From Apoderus coryli (taxonomy: Eukaryota; Arthropoda; Insecta; Coleoptera; Attelabidae): a DNA stretch of 64,000 bases. The stretch spans positions 34,983,715 through 35,047,714 of the forward strand of contig OU452200.1 in NCBI GenBank assembly GCA_911728435.2. Direction: 5' to 3'. Shown one piece after another: positions 11,067-23,743 of this stretch. The stretch's first letter is position 1. Each line of letters opens with the position of its first letter. The position numbers and the translations under genes are program-made. Under the pieces are notes generated by a model. That model was not told where the DNA came from, did not search any database, and saw only the letters and a list, made by a program, of their open reading frames with translations.

Positions 11067-11651
11067 GACAGCTATACAAAGTGTTTCTAAAATAGGTGAT
11101 CAAAATTTGTGGGCGAATTTTTTTTTGTGTTAATGTTAAGTTTAAATTTGTTTGATATAAGATTATATCAAGAATATTTATGTTTTTTTCTTGATGATCC
11201 CGTTAAGATTGATGTTAATAGTTACATTATAAGCTTGCATACCGTTGTAGTTCGAAAATTTTATAGGAAGTTAAATATTCAAGATTTATAATTATAATAG
11301 AAACCAAATCAAGATGTAGTAGACAAAACTGGTCTTTAGCACACAGCATTAATAAAATTATTGAAAATTTAAGTATATATTGTAGTAAACTTATATTATC
11401 GAATAATTACGTATTTGAAATAAATGTTCAACACTAAATTTTAATATGTGTATATTGATTAAATAACTTTTAGAACTCAATAACCATAAACTTAATAATA
11501 ATCTTACAAACGAAAAACTGTTCTTCGTCATATCTAACTTCTTAAACTTATTCTGGAGAAGTGTACTTCCCCTAACTTAACACAAGTTCATAAAATAGAT
11601 TGACACTATTGACAGGACAAAATAACAAAATACCGCGAAATTTGAATTTAC

Positions 11652-11674
11652 GCGCTGATATAATATATCAGCGC
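11652..11674. repeat. 23-bp perfect palindrome
   Basis: GCGCTGATATA, a central A, then TATATCAGCGC. Lies just before a short (TA)n run in the transposon. Confidence 0.8.
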
Positions 11675-11877
11675 CTACAATATATATATATATCCATTTC
11701 TAAAAATATTATTTACTTTTGTAATGATTGTCAAAATGACATTTATTAAATTTGTTAAAATCAGTGTTTTTTCGTATGTAATTCGCCGTTATACTTTTAT
11801 ATTGTTTTTGATATTTTTTATATTTAATTTCAGTTTTTTATTTTTATTATCATTCGGCGTTACCTATTTAAAATGCA

Positions 11878-12240
11878 GTATACTAATTCCGAATATGTTG
11901 ACATGTTGTTAACACTCAATGAATGTAACGGTAGTGCTCGTGCGACAGCAATAAGGTACGGAGAGAAGTTGCCTACAAGACATTTGCCCAATTAGTAAAC
12001 GTTTCTTTCAACTGAACGGCGTTTACTAGAAATCTGATAGAGGAAGAAATAGAACCGTTAGAAACGTACGAAATGAAGAAGAAATTTTACATTATATTGA
12101 AGAAAATCCTAACATTAGCTAACTCAAAGTTCGAATTCAGTTGTATGGCGGATTGCGAAAGAACAACAACTGTACCCTTATCCCTACCGCCAAGCCCAAG
12201 ATATTTTAGCAACAGTTCAGTGTTTTCTTAATTCTGATTG
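11878..12240 (+). pseudogene. DUF4817-type transposase N-terminus, broken
   Basis: YTNSEYVDMLLTLNECNGSARATAIRYGEKLPTRHLPN matches in style the helix-turn-helix start of DUF4817 transposases (normally M-NEY-DM--IYGEC-GNAR-A---Y-E-FP-R--PN). Downstream fragments in other frames include RNVRNEEEILHYIEENPN, GGLRKNN-containing pieces and YPYRQAQDI. Several stops and frameshifts are present. The sequence runs straight into the right terminal repeat. Confidence 0.6.
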
Positions 12241-12344
12241 TGGCATCTTAAGTTCGATAAAAAAAGTAGCAAAGTGCCGTTTCCTTCTATGTTTACTAAC
12301 AACCGACATAACCAGCAAAACCATCGAATTTGGGACACCCTGTA

Positions 12345-14092
12345 TAGTCCGCTTATTATAATTTGACCAGATCGGCCATTATACTTGGTTTCTTGAATTA
12401 AAAACTGTAGTTTATTGGTGCACACGCGTATAAAAATGAATAAATATCAAATATTTTTCGATTTATTTGGAAAAACGTAGCAATTTTGTATATTATAGAT
12501 AAGTTGAGCTAAATCATCAAATTTTCGGCGAAGAAATTTGTGCTATTCTTTTGTACATATCATGGACACCCTGTATTATTTTTGCATTTTTTTTGTACCT
12601 ATATGTTCATGCTCTTGCAATTATTACTATTTTTATTTTTAGTTATTTTTTATAATATACTTAATATTATTTTCAAGCATCCCAGTTTTTTTTTGTTTCA
12701 TATTGTATATTTGTTTTCTTGTATTCAATTATTTTAGTTAATTGATTGATATCGATTTTCTTGTAAATGGGTATTGCCCTTTGGAATTAAATGTTTATTT
12801 TTGTTTTGTTTTTATTATTAAACCATTATGCTTACATGGGGTTTAAATGTCGGATTTGTCTCCAGATACCGACTGGATACCATTCAATTAACGAATTTAT
12901 TTAGAAATACTCTATACCGAGTAACTTTGTTTATTTTCCATTTTAAAAACAAATAATTTAAAGTGCAAAATCCATGAGACAAGTACGTTTATAAGACATA
13001 CCGACAACTGAAAACTTCTAATGTAGTATAGAAAAGTTTCAATTCACTTCTAAACTTCCTTTTCCAGTAAATTATATAATATCATCCCCATTATATTTAT
13101 CTAGAAGTAAACCAATGCACTACAAAGTTTTGTGGGTTAATTTATCAAAAAATTACCTCACAAGTATATGAAGTAAATCCTAATTCCTAAACAAAACAAT
13201 AGCACGAGAGTAGCGTCCGAATAATAAACTTTACAGCACTACTACTTGATTGTAGTCGTAGTAGAGTATAATAGTGGCATGGAATGAATAAATTTTGCTT
13301 AAAGTTTGATGTTCATTCATTTAGTTGCGTACAGATCTGGCTCGAGAGTTGTGCTCAGTTCTTAAGGGCACCCAGTTTTTGTGATATGATAATCACCCTT
13401 CCCTTATTGGGTGCGTTCAATTTATAAATAATGTATGCTGCTTTTTACAGTTACAGTTTCTCCGAGAATCTTCAAAATATTTTGATGAAAATGTTTTTGG
13501 AAAACCATTTATATATTAACAGAAGCCTTATGATTTGGCGCGCGGGATCGACGAATCTGCAAATAAACTAAAGAGTGCTCCAAACTATGATGTAACAAAA
13601 CACGTTAATCCCTTTGACGCACGATTATAGATTTTTTCGCCTATGCCGGCGGTAAATAATCGATATCGAATAACGTGAACATCAGTAGTTCTCACTCACT
13701 AAACTTAATGTGCATTCCATCTAGAGGATAAGTTGACAATTATGTGAGAAAGTTTACTTAGGTGGTCGTCTGCCATTCCGCTAAACTCATTTAATTATTT
13801 AAAATTGTTTATTATTAATTAGTAATCACTTTTTAATTATTGTTGTAATACCGAAATATACCTAATATTCTAAAATCAAATTTGTATACGTACACGCTCA
13901 AATAATAATTTGACAGTTCCTTTTACATTAAAAATACTCAACACTGACATGTGAGCCTGTCACATAAGTTTATCTGATCTGAGTTTGTCAAAGGATAACG
14001 CCTATTATCATATTATACGTCAAAAAAATAGTCCAATTAATTACTGTCAAAAACTGTCAGTTCAAAACAGTAATAATTAGTTAGGTATAAAA
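12345..14092. other. Gene-poor AT-rich stretch
   Basis: No supported gene. A stray ACACCCTGTA terminus lies near 12564-12573, a relic of a short element. The 65-codon frame at 12540-12737 is low-complexity Phe/Leu/Ile and not credible. The last part contains a TATAAAAT-like box (14086-14093) just before the Crypton-like exon. Confidence 0.45.
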
Positions 14093-14436
14093 TTGAGTTC
14101 AGACGAAGAATTTGATTGTACTCCCCCTCATTTAAAAGAAATCGCTAAATTAGCAAGTGAAAATTTGTTGCCAACAAAAATCTCGATTAAGATATGAAAA
14201 AAATTACAAAATGTTTAACGAATGGATATAAAAATATAAAGCAAAACATACAACAGAGAATATTGTATTAGCGTATTTAAATGAAAGACGAAAATGAATG
14301 AGAATTTCCTAAATTGCAAAAATACCTTCGAAAACAGTCTGTTGGAGATCAAGCTAAAAAATCAAAAATTTTGAGCTACGAGGATTGTATGAAATTTCTC
14401 AAGGACGGGCCCGATGAAGTTTATTTAATGTGCAAA
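14093..14436 (+). pseudogene. Crypton-like tyrosine recombinase, 5' exon (decayed)
   Basis: N-terminal SAM-like part of a tyrosine recombinase of the kind found in insect Cryptons: SSDEEFDCTPPHLKEIAKLA then ENLLPTK. In a shifted frame come LRYEKNYKMFNEWI, HTTENIVLAYLNERRK and finally KLQKYLRKQSVG-QAKKSKILSYEDCMKFL. The presumed start is TTG/ATTG instead of ATG, and there is at least one frameshift and two stops. It ends at a GTAAGT donor at 14437 in phase 0 after codons for Met-Cys-Lys. The matching 3' exon begins at 34138 in the same phase, 19.7 kb away. Confidence 0.65.
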
Positions 14437-14501
14437 GTAAGTACATGAGTTAATAGTATATTACATAACATGTGCTGTAAATGATATTTTGTATTTTAAA
14501 A

Positions 14502-14531
14502 TGATGCAGCAGAGACTTGTTTAGGGATACT

Positions 14532-14570
<39 letters not shown>

Positions 14571-14711
14571 GACTATAAAATTAGATATTAACTTTTATTA
14601 ACGAAAACTATATAAAAACTAACTGACAATATATATTAATTCTTTTGACAATCTATTATTGTATTTTTGACATTGTGAAGTGAGTGTATTGGGTGATTCC
14701 ATATTCCAACA
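14502..14711 (-). repeat. Copia-type 3' LTR with polypurine tract
   Basis: 210-bp repeat starting TGTTGGAATATGG and ending CTGCTGCATCA on the minus strand, TG...CA as in copia LTRs. It is nearly identical to 33548-33737 apart from an expanded (TA)n tract at 14539-14570. Immediately upstream on the minus strand is GTGAGGAGGAG, a polypurine tract, so this is the 3' LTR. Confidence 0.75.
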
Positions 14712-15048
14712 CTCCTCCTCACGAACGTCACGAAGTCCTAACCTCAGAAAAATAAATACTCGTAAAAATAGAAGTGGCATAACAAGAAACTACCCTGTTG
14801 AAAATACCGTATAGAATCATATTAAAACTTGATCTGGATCTATAAGTATCTATAAGTGAATGTAGGTTTTAATCTGGCTTTGACAAGCTCTATGTTATTT
14901 TAATAGTAATCTTATATGATTCAATATGGTTTGGGTTTATTTGGATATACATATAAAACACATCAATGGAATTGTATTGGTCTCTATAAGTTTTAAATAT
15001 GATTAGATCTAATATGGCATTACAGATTCAAAACAAAGTGGGTTTTAT

Positions 15049-16614
15049 ACGGATTTAATAGGTTAAAATGAATAGTGTTTAATATGGAATTACTGAATAA
15101 AAATTACCATAAAACGAATTGGTTTCAATATGGATTAATAAGAAATTCTTTATTTGGGAATTGTTGGTTTCAATAAGGCATTCCAAATCAAATGTTTAAT
15201 TTGGTTTTATCAGTTTGAATTAGTTTTTATGCGGCATAAAACTGCTTATTTCAATTGCGTTTAATATGGAAGTACTGAATAAAAATTACCATGGAACGAA
15301 TTGGTTTCAATATGGATTAATAAGAAATTCTTTATTTGGAATTTATTGGTTTCAATAAGGTATTCCAAATCAAATGTTTAATTTGGTTTTATCAGTTTGA
15401 ATTCGTTTTTATGCGGCATAAAACTGCTTATTTCAATTGCGTTTAATATGGAAGTACTGAATAAAAATTATCATGGAACGAATTGGTTTCAATATGGATT
15501 AATAAGAAATTCTTTATTTGGAATTTATTAGTTTCAATAAGGTATTCCAAATCAAATGTTTAATTTGGTTTTATCAGTTTGAATTAGTTTTTATGCGGCA
15601 TAAAACTGCTTATTTCAATTGCGTTTAATATGGAAGTACTGAATAAAAATTACCATGGAACGAATTGGTTTCAATATGGATTAATAAGGAATTCTTTATT
15701 TGGAATTTATTGGTTTCAATAAGGTATTCCAAATCAAATGTTTAATTTGGTTTTATCAGTTTGAATTAGTTTTTATGCGGCATAAAACTGCTTATTTCAA
15801 TTGCGTTTAATATGGAAGTACTGAATAAAAATTACCATGGAACGAATTGGTTTCAATATGGATTAATAAGAAATTCTTTATTTGGAATTTATTGGTTTCA
15901 ATAAGGTATTCCAAATCAAATGTTTAATTTGGTTTTATCAGTTTGAATTAGTTTTTATGCGGCATAAAACTGCTTATTTCAATTGCGTTTAATATGGAAG
16001 TACTGAATAAAAATTACCATGGAACGAATTGGTTTCAATATGGATTAATAAGAAATTCTTTATTTGGAATTTATTGGTTTCAATAAGGTATTCCAAATCA
16101 AATGTTTAATTTGGTTTTATCAGTTTGAATTCGTTTTTATGCGGCATAAAACTGCTTATTTCAATTGCGTTTAATATGGAAGTACTGAATAAAAATTACC
16201 ATGGAACGAATTGGTTTCAATATGGATTAATAAGAAATTCTTTATTTGGAATTTATTGGTTTCAATAAGGTATTCCAAATCAAATGTTTAATTTGGTTTT
16301 ATCAGTTTGAATTAGTTTTTATGCGGCATAAAACTGCTTATTTCAATTGCGTTTAATATGGAAGTACTGAATAAAAATTACCATGGAACGAATTGGTTTC
16401 AATATGGATTAATAAGAAATTCTTTAATTGGAATTTATTGGTTTCAATAAGGTATTCCAAATCAAATGTTTAATTTGGTTTTATCAGTTTGAATTAGTTT
16501 TTATGCGGCATAAAACTGCTTATTTCAATTGCGTTTAATATAGAATTGCTGAATAAGAATTTCCACGATGCGATTGGTTTCAATACGGATTCAATAAAAA
16601 ATTTCATTCATGTC
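15049..16614. repeat. 182-bp satellite array
   Basis: The anchor GCGGCATAAAACTGC recurs at 15231, 15413, 15595, 15777, 15959, 16141, 16323 and 16505, a constant 182-bp step with no indels. Central units differ by only a few bases. The first and last units are more diverged, as expected at array edges. Confidence 0.95.
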
Positions 16615-16730
16615 CGTTATCCTAAATAATGCAGATTTCTTGAGCTCCTTATTTTAAGAAATTATTGCATAAAACAACACGGCGTCTTAAGTTATTAAAA
16701 TAAAATATATACCTAAACATTAATAATGTA

Positions 16731-17170
16731 AGGGTTATTCTTTCGTACTGAACTAAGTGAACAATCTGAAAATTGTCAGTTCATTCACGATTGTGCGTAT
16801 TGTTTCGACATCGGTCACTTCTAACAAACTGATTAAAATTCCTACCCCCGTTGCCGCTTACTGATCAACCTCTAGGTACCGGTTAGTTCGTTCAGTTAAC
16901 AGTCAACCTCTAAAAGTATTGAGAGATAATAATTGGCATATGATTTCGAATCAAACCAATAAATTGTAAAAGTTTAAAACATGGATAATAATATCATGGA
17001 AGAAATAATTTTCCAGTTTTCAGAGCAGATTTGGTTGTTTTCGAGGTTAAGTGAAAGACAATCATAAAAAAGATGATCTTTCGGTTTCGCCAAATATTCA
17101 GTTCAGTATAATCACATTCAGTTTAATCACATTCACTTGTTCAGACCAATCACTACGAAAGAATAACCCT
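16731..17170. mobile_element. 440-bp MITE-like element
   Basis: The ends are inverted copies of AGGGTTATTCTTTCGTA (16731 on, and ending 17170). The interior has repeated GTTCA/TGAAC and ATTCAC motifs. No coding sequence. Confidence 0.65.
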
Positions 17171-20100
17171 ATAGATAGGTGAGGTCATTGTCTTTATAAA
17201 GACAACTACTACTTTGTTTTTTGTGTTTTGAAAAAATAGTTATGATTTTCTTACCGTATCCACTGTTGCCGATAACATGCTTAAACATAATATTATAATG
17301 TTATAGCTGCTCAGATTTTACAACATATTATGTTACGTCACCAAGAAAAAAAGGTCAATTGTTGGCCAATTTAGTATATAAAAAATCCTAGTACAGATTC
17401 ATTAAATTCATCTTACAGTACAAATTTAGTACCAGATTTAGTGCAAAATTGTAATAATAATTATTATGTTACAACCGGCAACGCTGACCATTTACTAATA
17501 CTCAGTGTTGCCGAGGTATAGTCTTCACTATTACCAAAGACATTAATCTTTGATATTACCTACCTATATACATAATTATATACATAGTAATTTTTACTAA
17601 CGCACAGATAGGTATTCAAAATTTAATTACATTTTTTACATAAGAAAAGATGGCAAAGTATATCCAAAGAGTCACAATTGCGTTGGCATGAACATACATT
17701 TGCTCCTGGTTTTGCCTATGACATGATAACTAAATAAATAAAAAAATAACTAATAAGAAAAAAACTAAAATTGAAATAATGGACAACCTGTAAAATATAT
17801 CACCATTTATATTTTAGTTTATAATAAATATCTCAAATATATATGAATATTTTAAGAAAATCGCGACAAAACTGCGGATTTGACGTAAATCTGGCAACTA
17901 GTAAGTAGGTATAGTGGTTTATGCTTGACGCTTGTGAATAGTTCAGAGTTCAGTGTTGCCGATTGCAGCTGACTTCTGACACGGTATAGAATTATATCAT
18001 AGTATATTTCAAAATTATTCTAGAATGGGTGAAGACAAGAATATTAATACAATCACATCCAGAAGTGTGTGTGAATACAACATGTATGTCGTCATAACTC
18101 AATTTTGGTAGCTTATTTAATACCTACTATTCTCTATCTATAACAATAATAGCGTATATTTATATACCTATTATCTATTATTATATTAATTGCTATGGCG
18201 CATATTTTGTTATTGCCTTTATATAAAAAGTCAAAATATCTAAATGTAATTAAAACATCTGTTGCAATCTCTATGTCGTCATTATATATATATTCCAGAA
18301 AACAATAAAAAACTATCGTCAACTGAATAAACTCATGCATAATAATCAGACAACAAAGTCTGTAATAATCTTGATTTTGGAATTGTCGAATAAAATATGT
18401 TACAATTTGATAATTCCCTATGACAACACTGCTGCGGTACAATTTCAATCTGGTACGAAAAAAAAAGCATGCGAACCACAAAACATACCCCCTGTTTTGT
18501 GATGCGAACAACACTGGCCACACACAAACAACACGTGTTTTGTTATGGCGTCGGTTTATGTTTTGTTTTGCATTATCAATAATATGTTAATTACTCTATC
18601 TCAATTGTGTAATAAAATAAGTGTAAATGCTAACCTAAATATATATTATAATATCTTTCATCTATGACTATCTAACAGCATAAAATAACTAAATAACTTT
18701 GTGTTGTGTGTTGTGTTTTGTTAACGACTGTGATAAAAATGCTTATCTCAGATTCCTTGATGATGATATAGTACAGGAGATTGGATTGGATTGGATCACC
18801 GAAGATATAAAAAATTTACAAACCTTTGTATTTTATATATTGAAGGTATTTTTGCTAGTTTTATTATTGATTACTTTTTAAATTTATATTCGTCTGTAAA
18901 TCTAAATAAATCTGTTGTTTTAGACGATATTGATGCTCTGAAAACGCAGATAAGCGAAAAAAACGCAGATAAGGGAAAAGCGAATTAAAATGTTAAACCC
19001 AGAGGAAATTCTGAAAGAAAATTCACGAAAGCCAATGAGACTAAATAATTTGAGGGAACAACTGAAAGCAACAAATGAGTTATTAAATGTTCAATGGTTG
19101 CAAAAAATGTCTTCGACGTTGTTTCAAAACTAAGTAAGAGTGAAATCATATTATTTAGCTTTATCCATCTAGTACTTAGTAGTTTATAAAATGTTTGCTT
19201 GCTATTTTTGTAGAAACTGTGTTCTTGGTCCTTACCAAGAACACAGTTTCTCCTTAGAAGGTAGCTTTGGTATTTTGAAAACCGTATAATTTTGAACGTT
19301 CAAGTATCATTGATATCATGACTAAAATAGAACTTTTGGGTTCTCACTTGCTACCGTTTTATAGGTTTCATTATGATCATGAGGCAGATTTTCCTTATGA
19401 CACAAAGTTAAAAAAACCAATTCAGGAAGTTTATTTTATTTCCACACCAATAATTTAATTTATTATTATTTGCAATGTTTTTAAACAAATTTTGTATTCA
19501 GTGCGATAAGAAGTCTGCCGTTGTTCTATGATTCTTATACGTTTGCAATTTAAGGTTTTGTTTGTGGACTTATTTGTTGTTCTTTCTATATTTCAATATT
19601 AATCTTCAAGTACATTTCTGTCTCATCCACCTAATTATAATATCTTTTATTCAGTCTGGAAAATTAACAAGAACCCTGTCCGAGGACATTACAATGTTTG
19701 TATTGTAAATACTTACGTTTTACCATTTAAACTCTGAAATGCTCCCCAGTACAGGTTCTGCATTGAAATGTGAATGTTTAATTGTTAGGTTTTCCAGCAT
19801 TAGGTTGCTGCAGGCCAATGATGAGTGTATTATACTCTCGAAGCGTGTCTCTATAAAGGCGTTAATATAAAACATATTTGTGGTGACATTTGTTTTTTAC
19901 TTTGCTATTAAAATTGTACACCGCTCGCTGTAAGAATGGCCTATTTATTCAAATTTTATTTCTGTTTGGGCATATTTAGATGGCATATCTGAAGCCAATA
20001 CATGGAACTGATTCGTTTTGCATTTTCAGATATTACAACATTTTATTTAATTAAAAAAGGGACTGATGAATTCGCCATGCGTACCCAGTTATCAAAAGTA

Positions 20101-21433
20101 AATACCTGGATTGGGATAAAGGTATCCGATATTAATAGGGCGCCCCGGCAGAGCTGTGGTAAGTACCAATTAAATAAAAGGATTGTTTATGTAATGAACT
20201 GCTTAACAGTATTTTCATAACTGATATTTTAATATTCCAATGTCTAACTTTTCCACAAAAAGTTAGTCATGGACTTGAAATTTTTTTTAGATGGGATGAA
20301 AAATAATTCAAAGAGAATACGGAAACCTCTGAAGAAATAAACGTAGAGAGTGAAGATATTTTAGACAATAAGACATGAGGAACGGAAAGTTAGTATTATT
20401 CAATAACAATTTTATGTTATAATTTTTTCTATAAAAAAAGTCCTAACATCTTTTTTTTTTATTAGTATTTTATAGTCGACAAAAATATTGGGTTTACTTT
20501 TTATCCGTTTTATACACTTTTCACGGGATTCTCTAAGGCACTCATTTTATATCGCGTATGTAGACCAAGTTTACTATGTGGCTATGTGGTGTATCTGCTG
20601 TCTTCAGGCAAGCCCAGTAAGATTTTTAGGTAGTTATGTTTTTTTTTATTTTGCCAAAAGTTCAGAACTTAGAAATGTTCAGTAGTATGGTTTACCAAAT
20701 TTGGTTCAACAAGTACTTATTTACGTATAAAATGACCTAAAACACTTATTTATGATAACATTCCAAAAATAATTTTCATTAAACTTAGCCGCGCAATATA
20801 TTATGGAGCCCTAAAACTTTAATAGCTACTTATTTAGTTCACAATATATATCTTCTAAAACATTTCCATAATCAGATTATTATTGAAACCCAAGACAAGA
20901 CGTCTTTAAACTTCTTTACGCCTACGCCAGTGTGGTGATTTTAAAAGACTAGACACTTGCCTGATATAAATTAAATAATTAGGTATATTATGATTATTAA
21001 TTTCGCGTAAAAATTTAGTATTCATCATTTTACATAATATATGTATGACAAAAAATATATGTTAGCTCAAAGAACTATTAATATGTTCTAAATAAAACAT
21101 AATTGAATTATGATTTTGATATCTTTGGGTTGGTTTCTACTCATCGATTAAGTATTATTAATATTTTATATTTTGTTTTAGGTGAACATTGAGATAAATA
21201 TTGACATGTAATTTTAAAATAGAAAAAAAGTACATGTAACCGAGTGCAGACTGTTTTTTGCTTCCACAAATCCCAAAGTTATGGTTTTTTAAAACAATAA
21301 TTCTAGACATATAAAAAATAATAATAATAAATGAAAATTAATTCGACGAAGAGGTAAGTAATTCTATAATACTATAGACCTTAACGTTTTTCAACAAAAT
21401 TGAAGAGTTATAATTTATTTATAATAATATACA
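17171..21433 (+). other. Centre of the 8.7-kb element: exon-like fragments only
   Basis: Possible small + strand exons. One is 18025-18079, starting MGEDKNINTITSR and ending at a GTATGT donor. A second, near 18720-18845, has RFLDDDIVQEIGLDWITEDIKNL, which has a faint SAM-domain look, followed by a GTATTT donor. Further acidic or coiled-coil-like pieces occur near 18925-19130. A 72-codon frame lies at 20002-20220. Splice phases were not reconciled and I cannot name a product. The remainder is AT-rich with nothing recognised. Confidence 0.25.
19212..19251. repeat. Perfect 17-bp-stem hairpin
   Basis: AGAAACTGTGTTCTTGG, a 6-nt loop, then its exact complement. One further T-A pair would leave a CCTT loop. 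Short enough to be a foldback scar or a small hairpin RNA; nothing else supports a microRNA. Confidence 0.7.
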
Positions 21434-23346
21434 GGGATTTACATTTAAATCCGTTCTAGGTTTAAACAGGTTCTAGTGGGCAATCCTGATTGAATCTGAT
21501 AACTACAAATGAATCCCAATAGCTTTTGCATTTGGATTTGCTTATAAAACCATATTAAATCCGTTCTAAATGTAAACAGGTTCTAGTGGGCAATCCTGAT
21601 TGAATCTGATAACTACAAATTAATCCCAATAGCTTTTGCATTTGGATTTGCTTATAAAACCATATTAAATCCGTTCTAAATGTAAACAGGTTCTATTGGG
21701 CAATCCTGATAGAAACTGATAACTACAAATTAATCCCAATAGCTTTTGCATTTGGATTTGCTTATAAAACCATATTAAATCCGTTCTAAATGTAAACAGG
21801 TTTTATTTGGCAATCCTGCTAGAATCTGATAAATACAAATTAATCCCAATAGCTTTTGGATTTGCTTATAAAACCATATTAAATCCGTTCTAAATGTAAA
21901 CAGGTTCTATTGGGCAATCCTGATAGAAACTGATAACTACAACTTAATCCCAATGGCTTTTGTATTTGGATTTGCTTATAAAACCATATTAAATCCGTTC
22001 TAAATGTAAACAGGTTCTATTGGGCAATCCTGATAGAATCTGATAAATACAAATTAATCCCAATAGCTTTTGCATTTGGATTTGCTTATAAAACCATATT
22101 AAATCCGTTCTAAATGTAAACAGGTTCTATTGGGCAATCCTGATAGAATCTGATAAATACAAATTAATCCCTATAGCTTTTGCATTTGGATTTGCTTATA
22201 AAACCATATTAAAACGTTCTAAATGTAAACAGGTTCTAGTGGGCAATCCTGATAGAAACTGATAACTACAAATTAATCCCAATAGCTTTTGCATTTGGAT
22301 TTGCTTATAAAACCATATTAAATCCGTTCTAAATGTAAACAGGTTCTATTGGGCAATCCTGATAGAAACTGATAAATACAAATTAATCCCAATAGCTTTT
22401 GGATTTGCTTATAAAACCATATTAAATCCGTTCTAAATGTAAACAGGTTCTATTGGGCAATCCTGATAGAATCTGATAAATACAAATTAATCCCTATAGC
22501 TTTTGCATTTGGATTTGCTTATAAAACCATATTAAAACGTTCTAAATGTAAACAGGTTCTATTGGGCAATCCTGATAGAAACTGATAACTACAACTTAAT
22601 CCCAATGGCTTTTGTATTTGGATTTGCTTATAAAACCATATTAAATCCGTTCTAAATGTAAACAGGTTCTATTGGGCAATCCTGATAGAATCTGATAAAT
22701 ACAAATTAATCCCAATAGCTTTTGCATTTGGATTTGCTTATAAAACCATATTAAATCCGTTCTAAATGTAAACAGGTTCTATTGGGCAATCCTGATAGAA
22801 TCTGATAAATACAAATTAATCCCTATAGCTTTTGCATTTGGATTTGCTTATAAAACCATATTAAAACGTTCTAAATGTAAACAGGTTCTAGTGGGCAATC
22901 CTAATAGAAACTGATAACTACAAATTAATCCCAATAGCTTCTGCATTTGGATTTGCTTATAAAACCATATTAAATCCGTTCTAAATGTAAACAGGTTCTA
23001 TTGGGCAATCCTGATAGAATCTGATAAATACAAATTAATCCCAATAGCTTTTGCATTTGGATTTGCTTATAAAACCATATTAAATCCGTTCTAAATGTAA
23101 ATAGGTTCTATTGGGCAATCCTGATAGAAACTGATAACTACAAATTAATCCCAATAGCTTTTGCATTTGGATTTGCTTATAAAACCATATTAAATCCGTT
23201 CTAAATGTAAACAGGTTCTATTGGGCAATCCTGATAGAAACTGATAACTACAAATTAATCCCAATAGCTTTTGCATTTGGATTTGCTTATAAAACCATAT
23301 TAAATCCGTTCTAGATGTAAACAGGTTCTAGTGGGCAATCCTGATT
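21434..23346. repeat. 110-bp satellite array with 652-bp higher-order repeat
   Basis: The anchor CTTATAAAACC occurs 17 times from 21541 to 23286. Steps are 110 bp, with two 104-bp units lacking TTGCAT and three 109-bp units carrying AAAACG for AAATCCG. Variant units recur in the same order at 21975-22304 and 22627-22956, a 652-bp offset, which shows duplication of a six-unit block. Confidence 0.95.
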
Positions 23347-23469
23347 CATACTAATTATTTCAAATATGTTTTTAATTTGGAATTGCTGTTTCAAATACAC
23401 ACTATGAACCGTATTAATCCATATTAAATTTTTTTTTATATGGTTCTATCTGGCATTTTCAACAGGGTA

Positions 23470-23743
23470 ATCACAAACATGTTTGTAGCCTACATAACGT
23501 TTACATTTTTACTAATAAAATCTAACACTGTTGCCAATTGTTCGTTTTATTCATAGAATCAGAACTCGTATTTCACAAATTGTGTTGTTGTGTGTTCTTA
23601 CATTGCAGAACTATACAATATATATAATATTTCTTTTTGTATTCGGCTTCCATTACATGTTCATAAAATATTTAACGTCAAGGAATCAATCAAATATAAT
23701 ATGATTCACAAAAATACAGTTCTCCGGATATAAATATGTGGCT
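23470..23743. other. Pre-insertion flank with TATAAATA box
   Basis: Short AT-rich stretch between the satellite element and the MULE. It contains TATAAATAT at 23729-23737. Once the MULE is removed this lies about 180 bp upstream of the THAP gene start codon, so it may be that gene's promoter. Confidence 0.4.

Larger units (their letters stand above)
8889..12344 (+). mobile_element. TA-target DNA transposon with GGGTGTCCCAAATT ends
   Basis: The left end (TATAGGGTGTCCCAAATT, 8889 on) and right end (inverse of TACAGGGTGTCCCAAATT, ending 12344) are inverted repeats of about 90 bp. Both include GGATGGTTTTGC-GGTTAT / CGATGGTTTTGCTGGTTAT and GAAGGAAACGG. The + strand next to the right end encodes the N-terminal half of a DUF4817-type transposase. 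The catalytic half is absent, so the element was internally deleted. A LINE was later inserted at 10424-11066. The stretches 9261-10413 and 11077-11650 hold nothing else that I can identify. Confidence 0.75.
14791..23469. mobile_element. 8.7-kb TIR element with two subterminal satellite arrays
   Basis: The ends are a perfect 15-bp inverted repeat, TACCCTGTTGAAAAT (14791-14805) and its complement (23455-23469), starting with a TA that may be the target duplication. The homology continues imperfectly (TAGAATCATATTAAAA versus TAGAACCATATAAAAA). Just inside the left end is a 182-bp tandem array. Just inside the right end is a 110-bp tandem array. The centre (16.6-21.4 kb) holds only small exon-like frames and a short element. 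No transposase was recognised, so it may be non-autonomous or of an unfamiliar type. Confidence 0.6.

Noticed and set aside
12540..12737. 65-codon frame rich in Phe/Leu
   Set aside because: Low-complexity AT-rich sequence with no motif, start context or splice signals.
18134..18527. 129-codon and 64-codon minus-strand frames
   Set aside because: Compositionally biased Tyr/Ile/Phe translation of AT-rich DNA; they overlap each other in different frames and have no domain.
15049..23346. Regularly spaced repeats that might suggest a CRISPR array
   Set aside because: Units are contiguous 182- and 110-bp satellites without unique spacers, in a eukaryotic genome.
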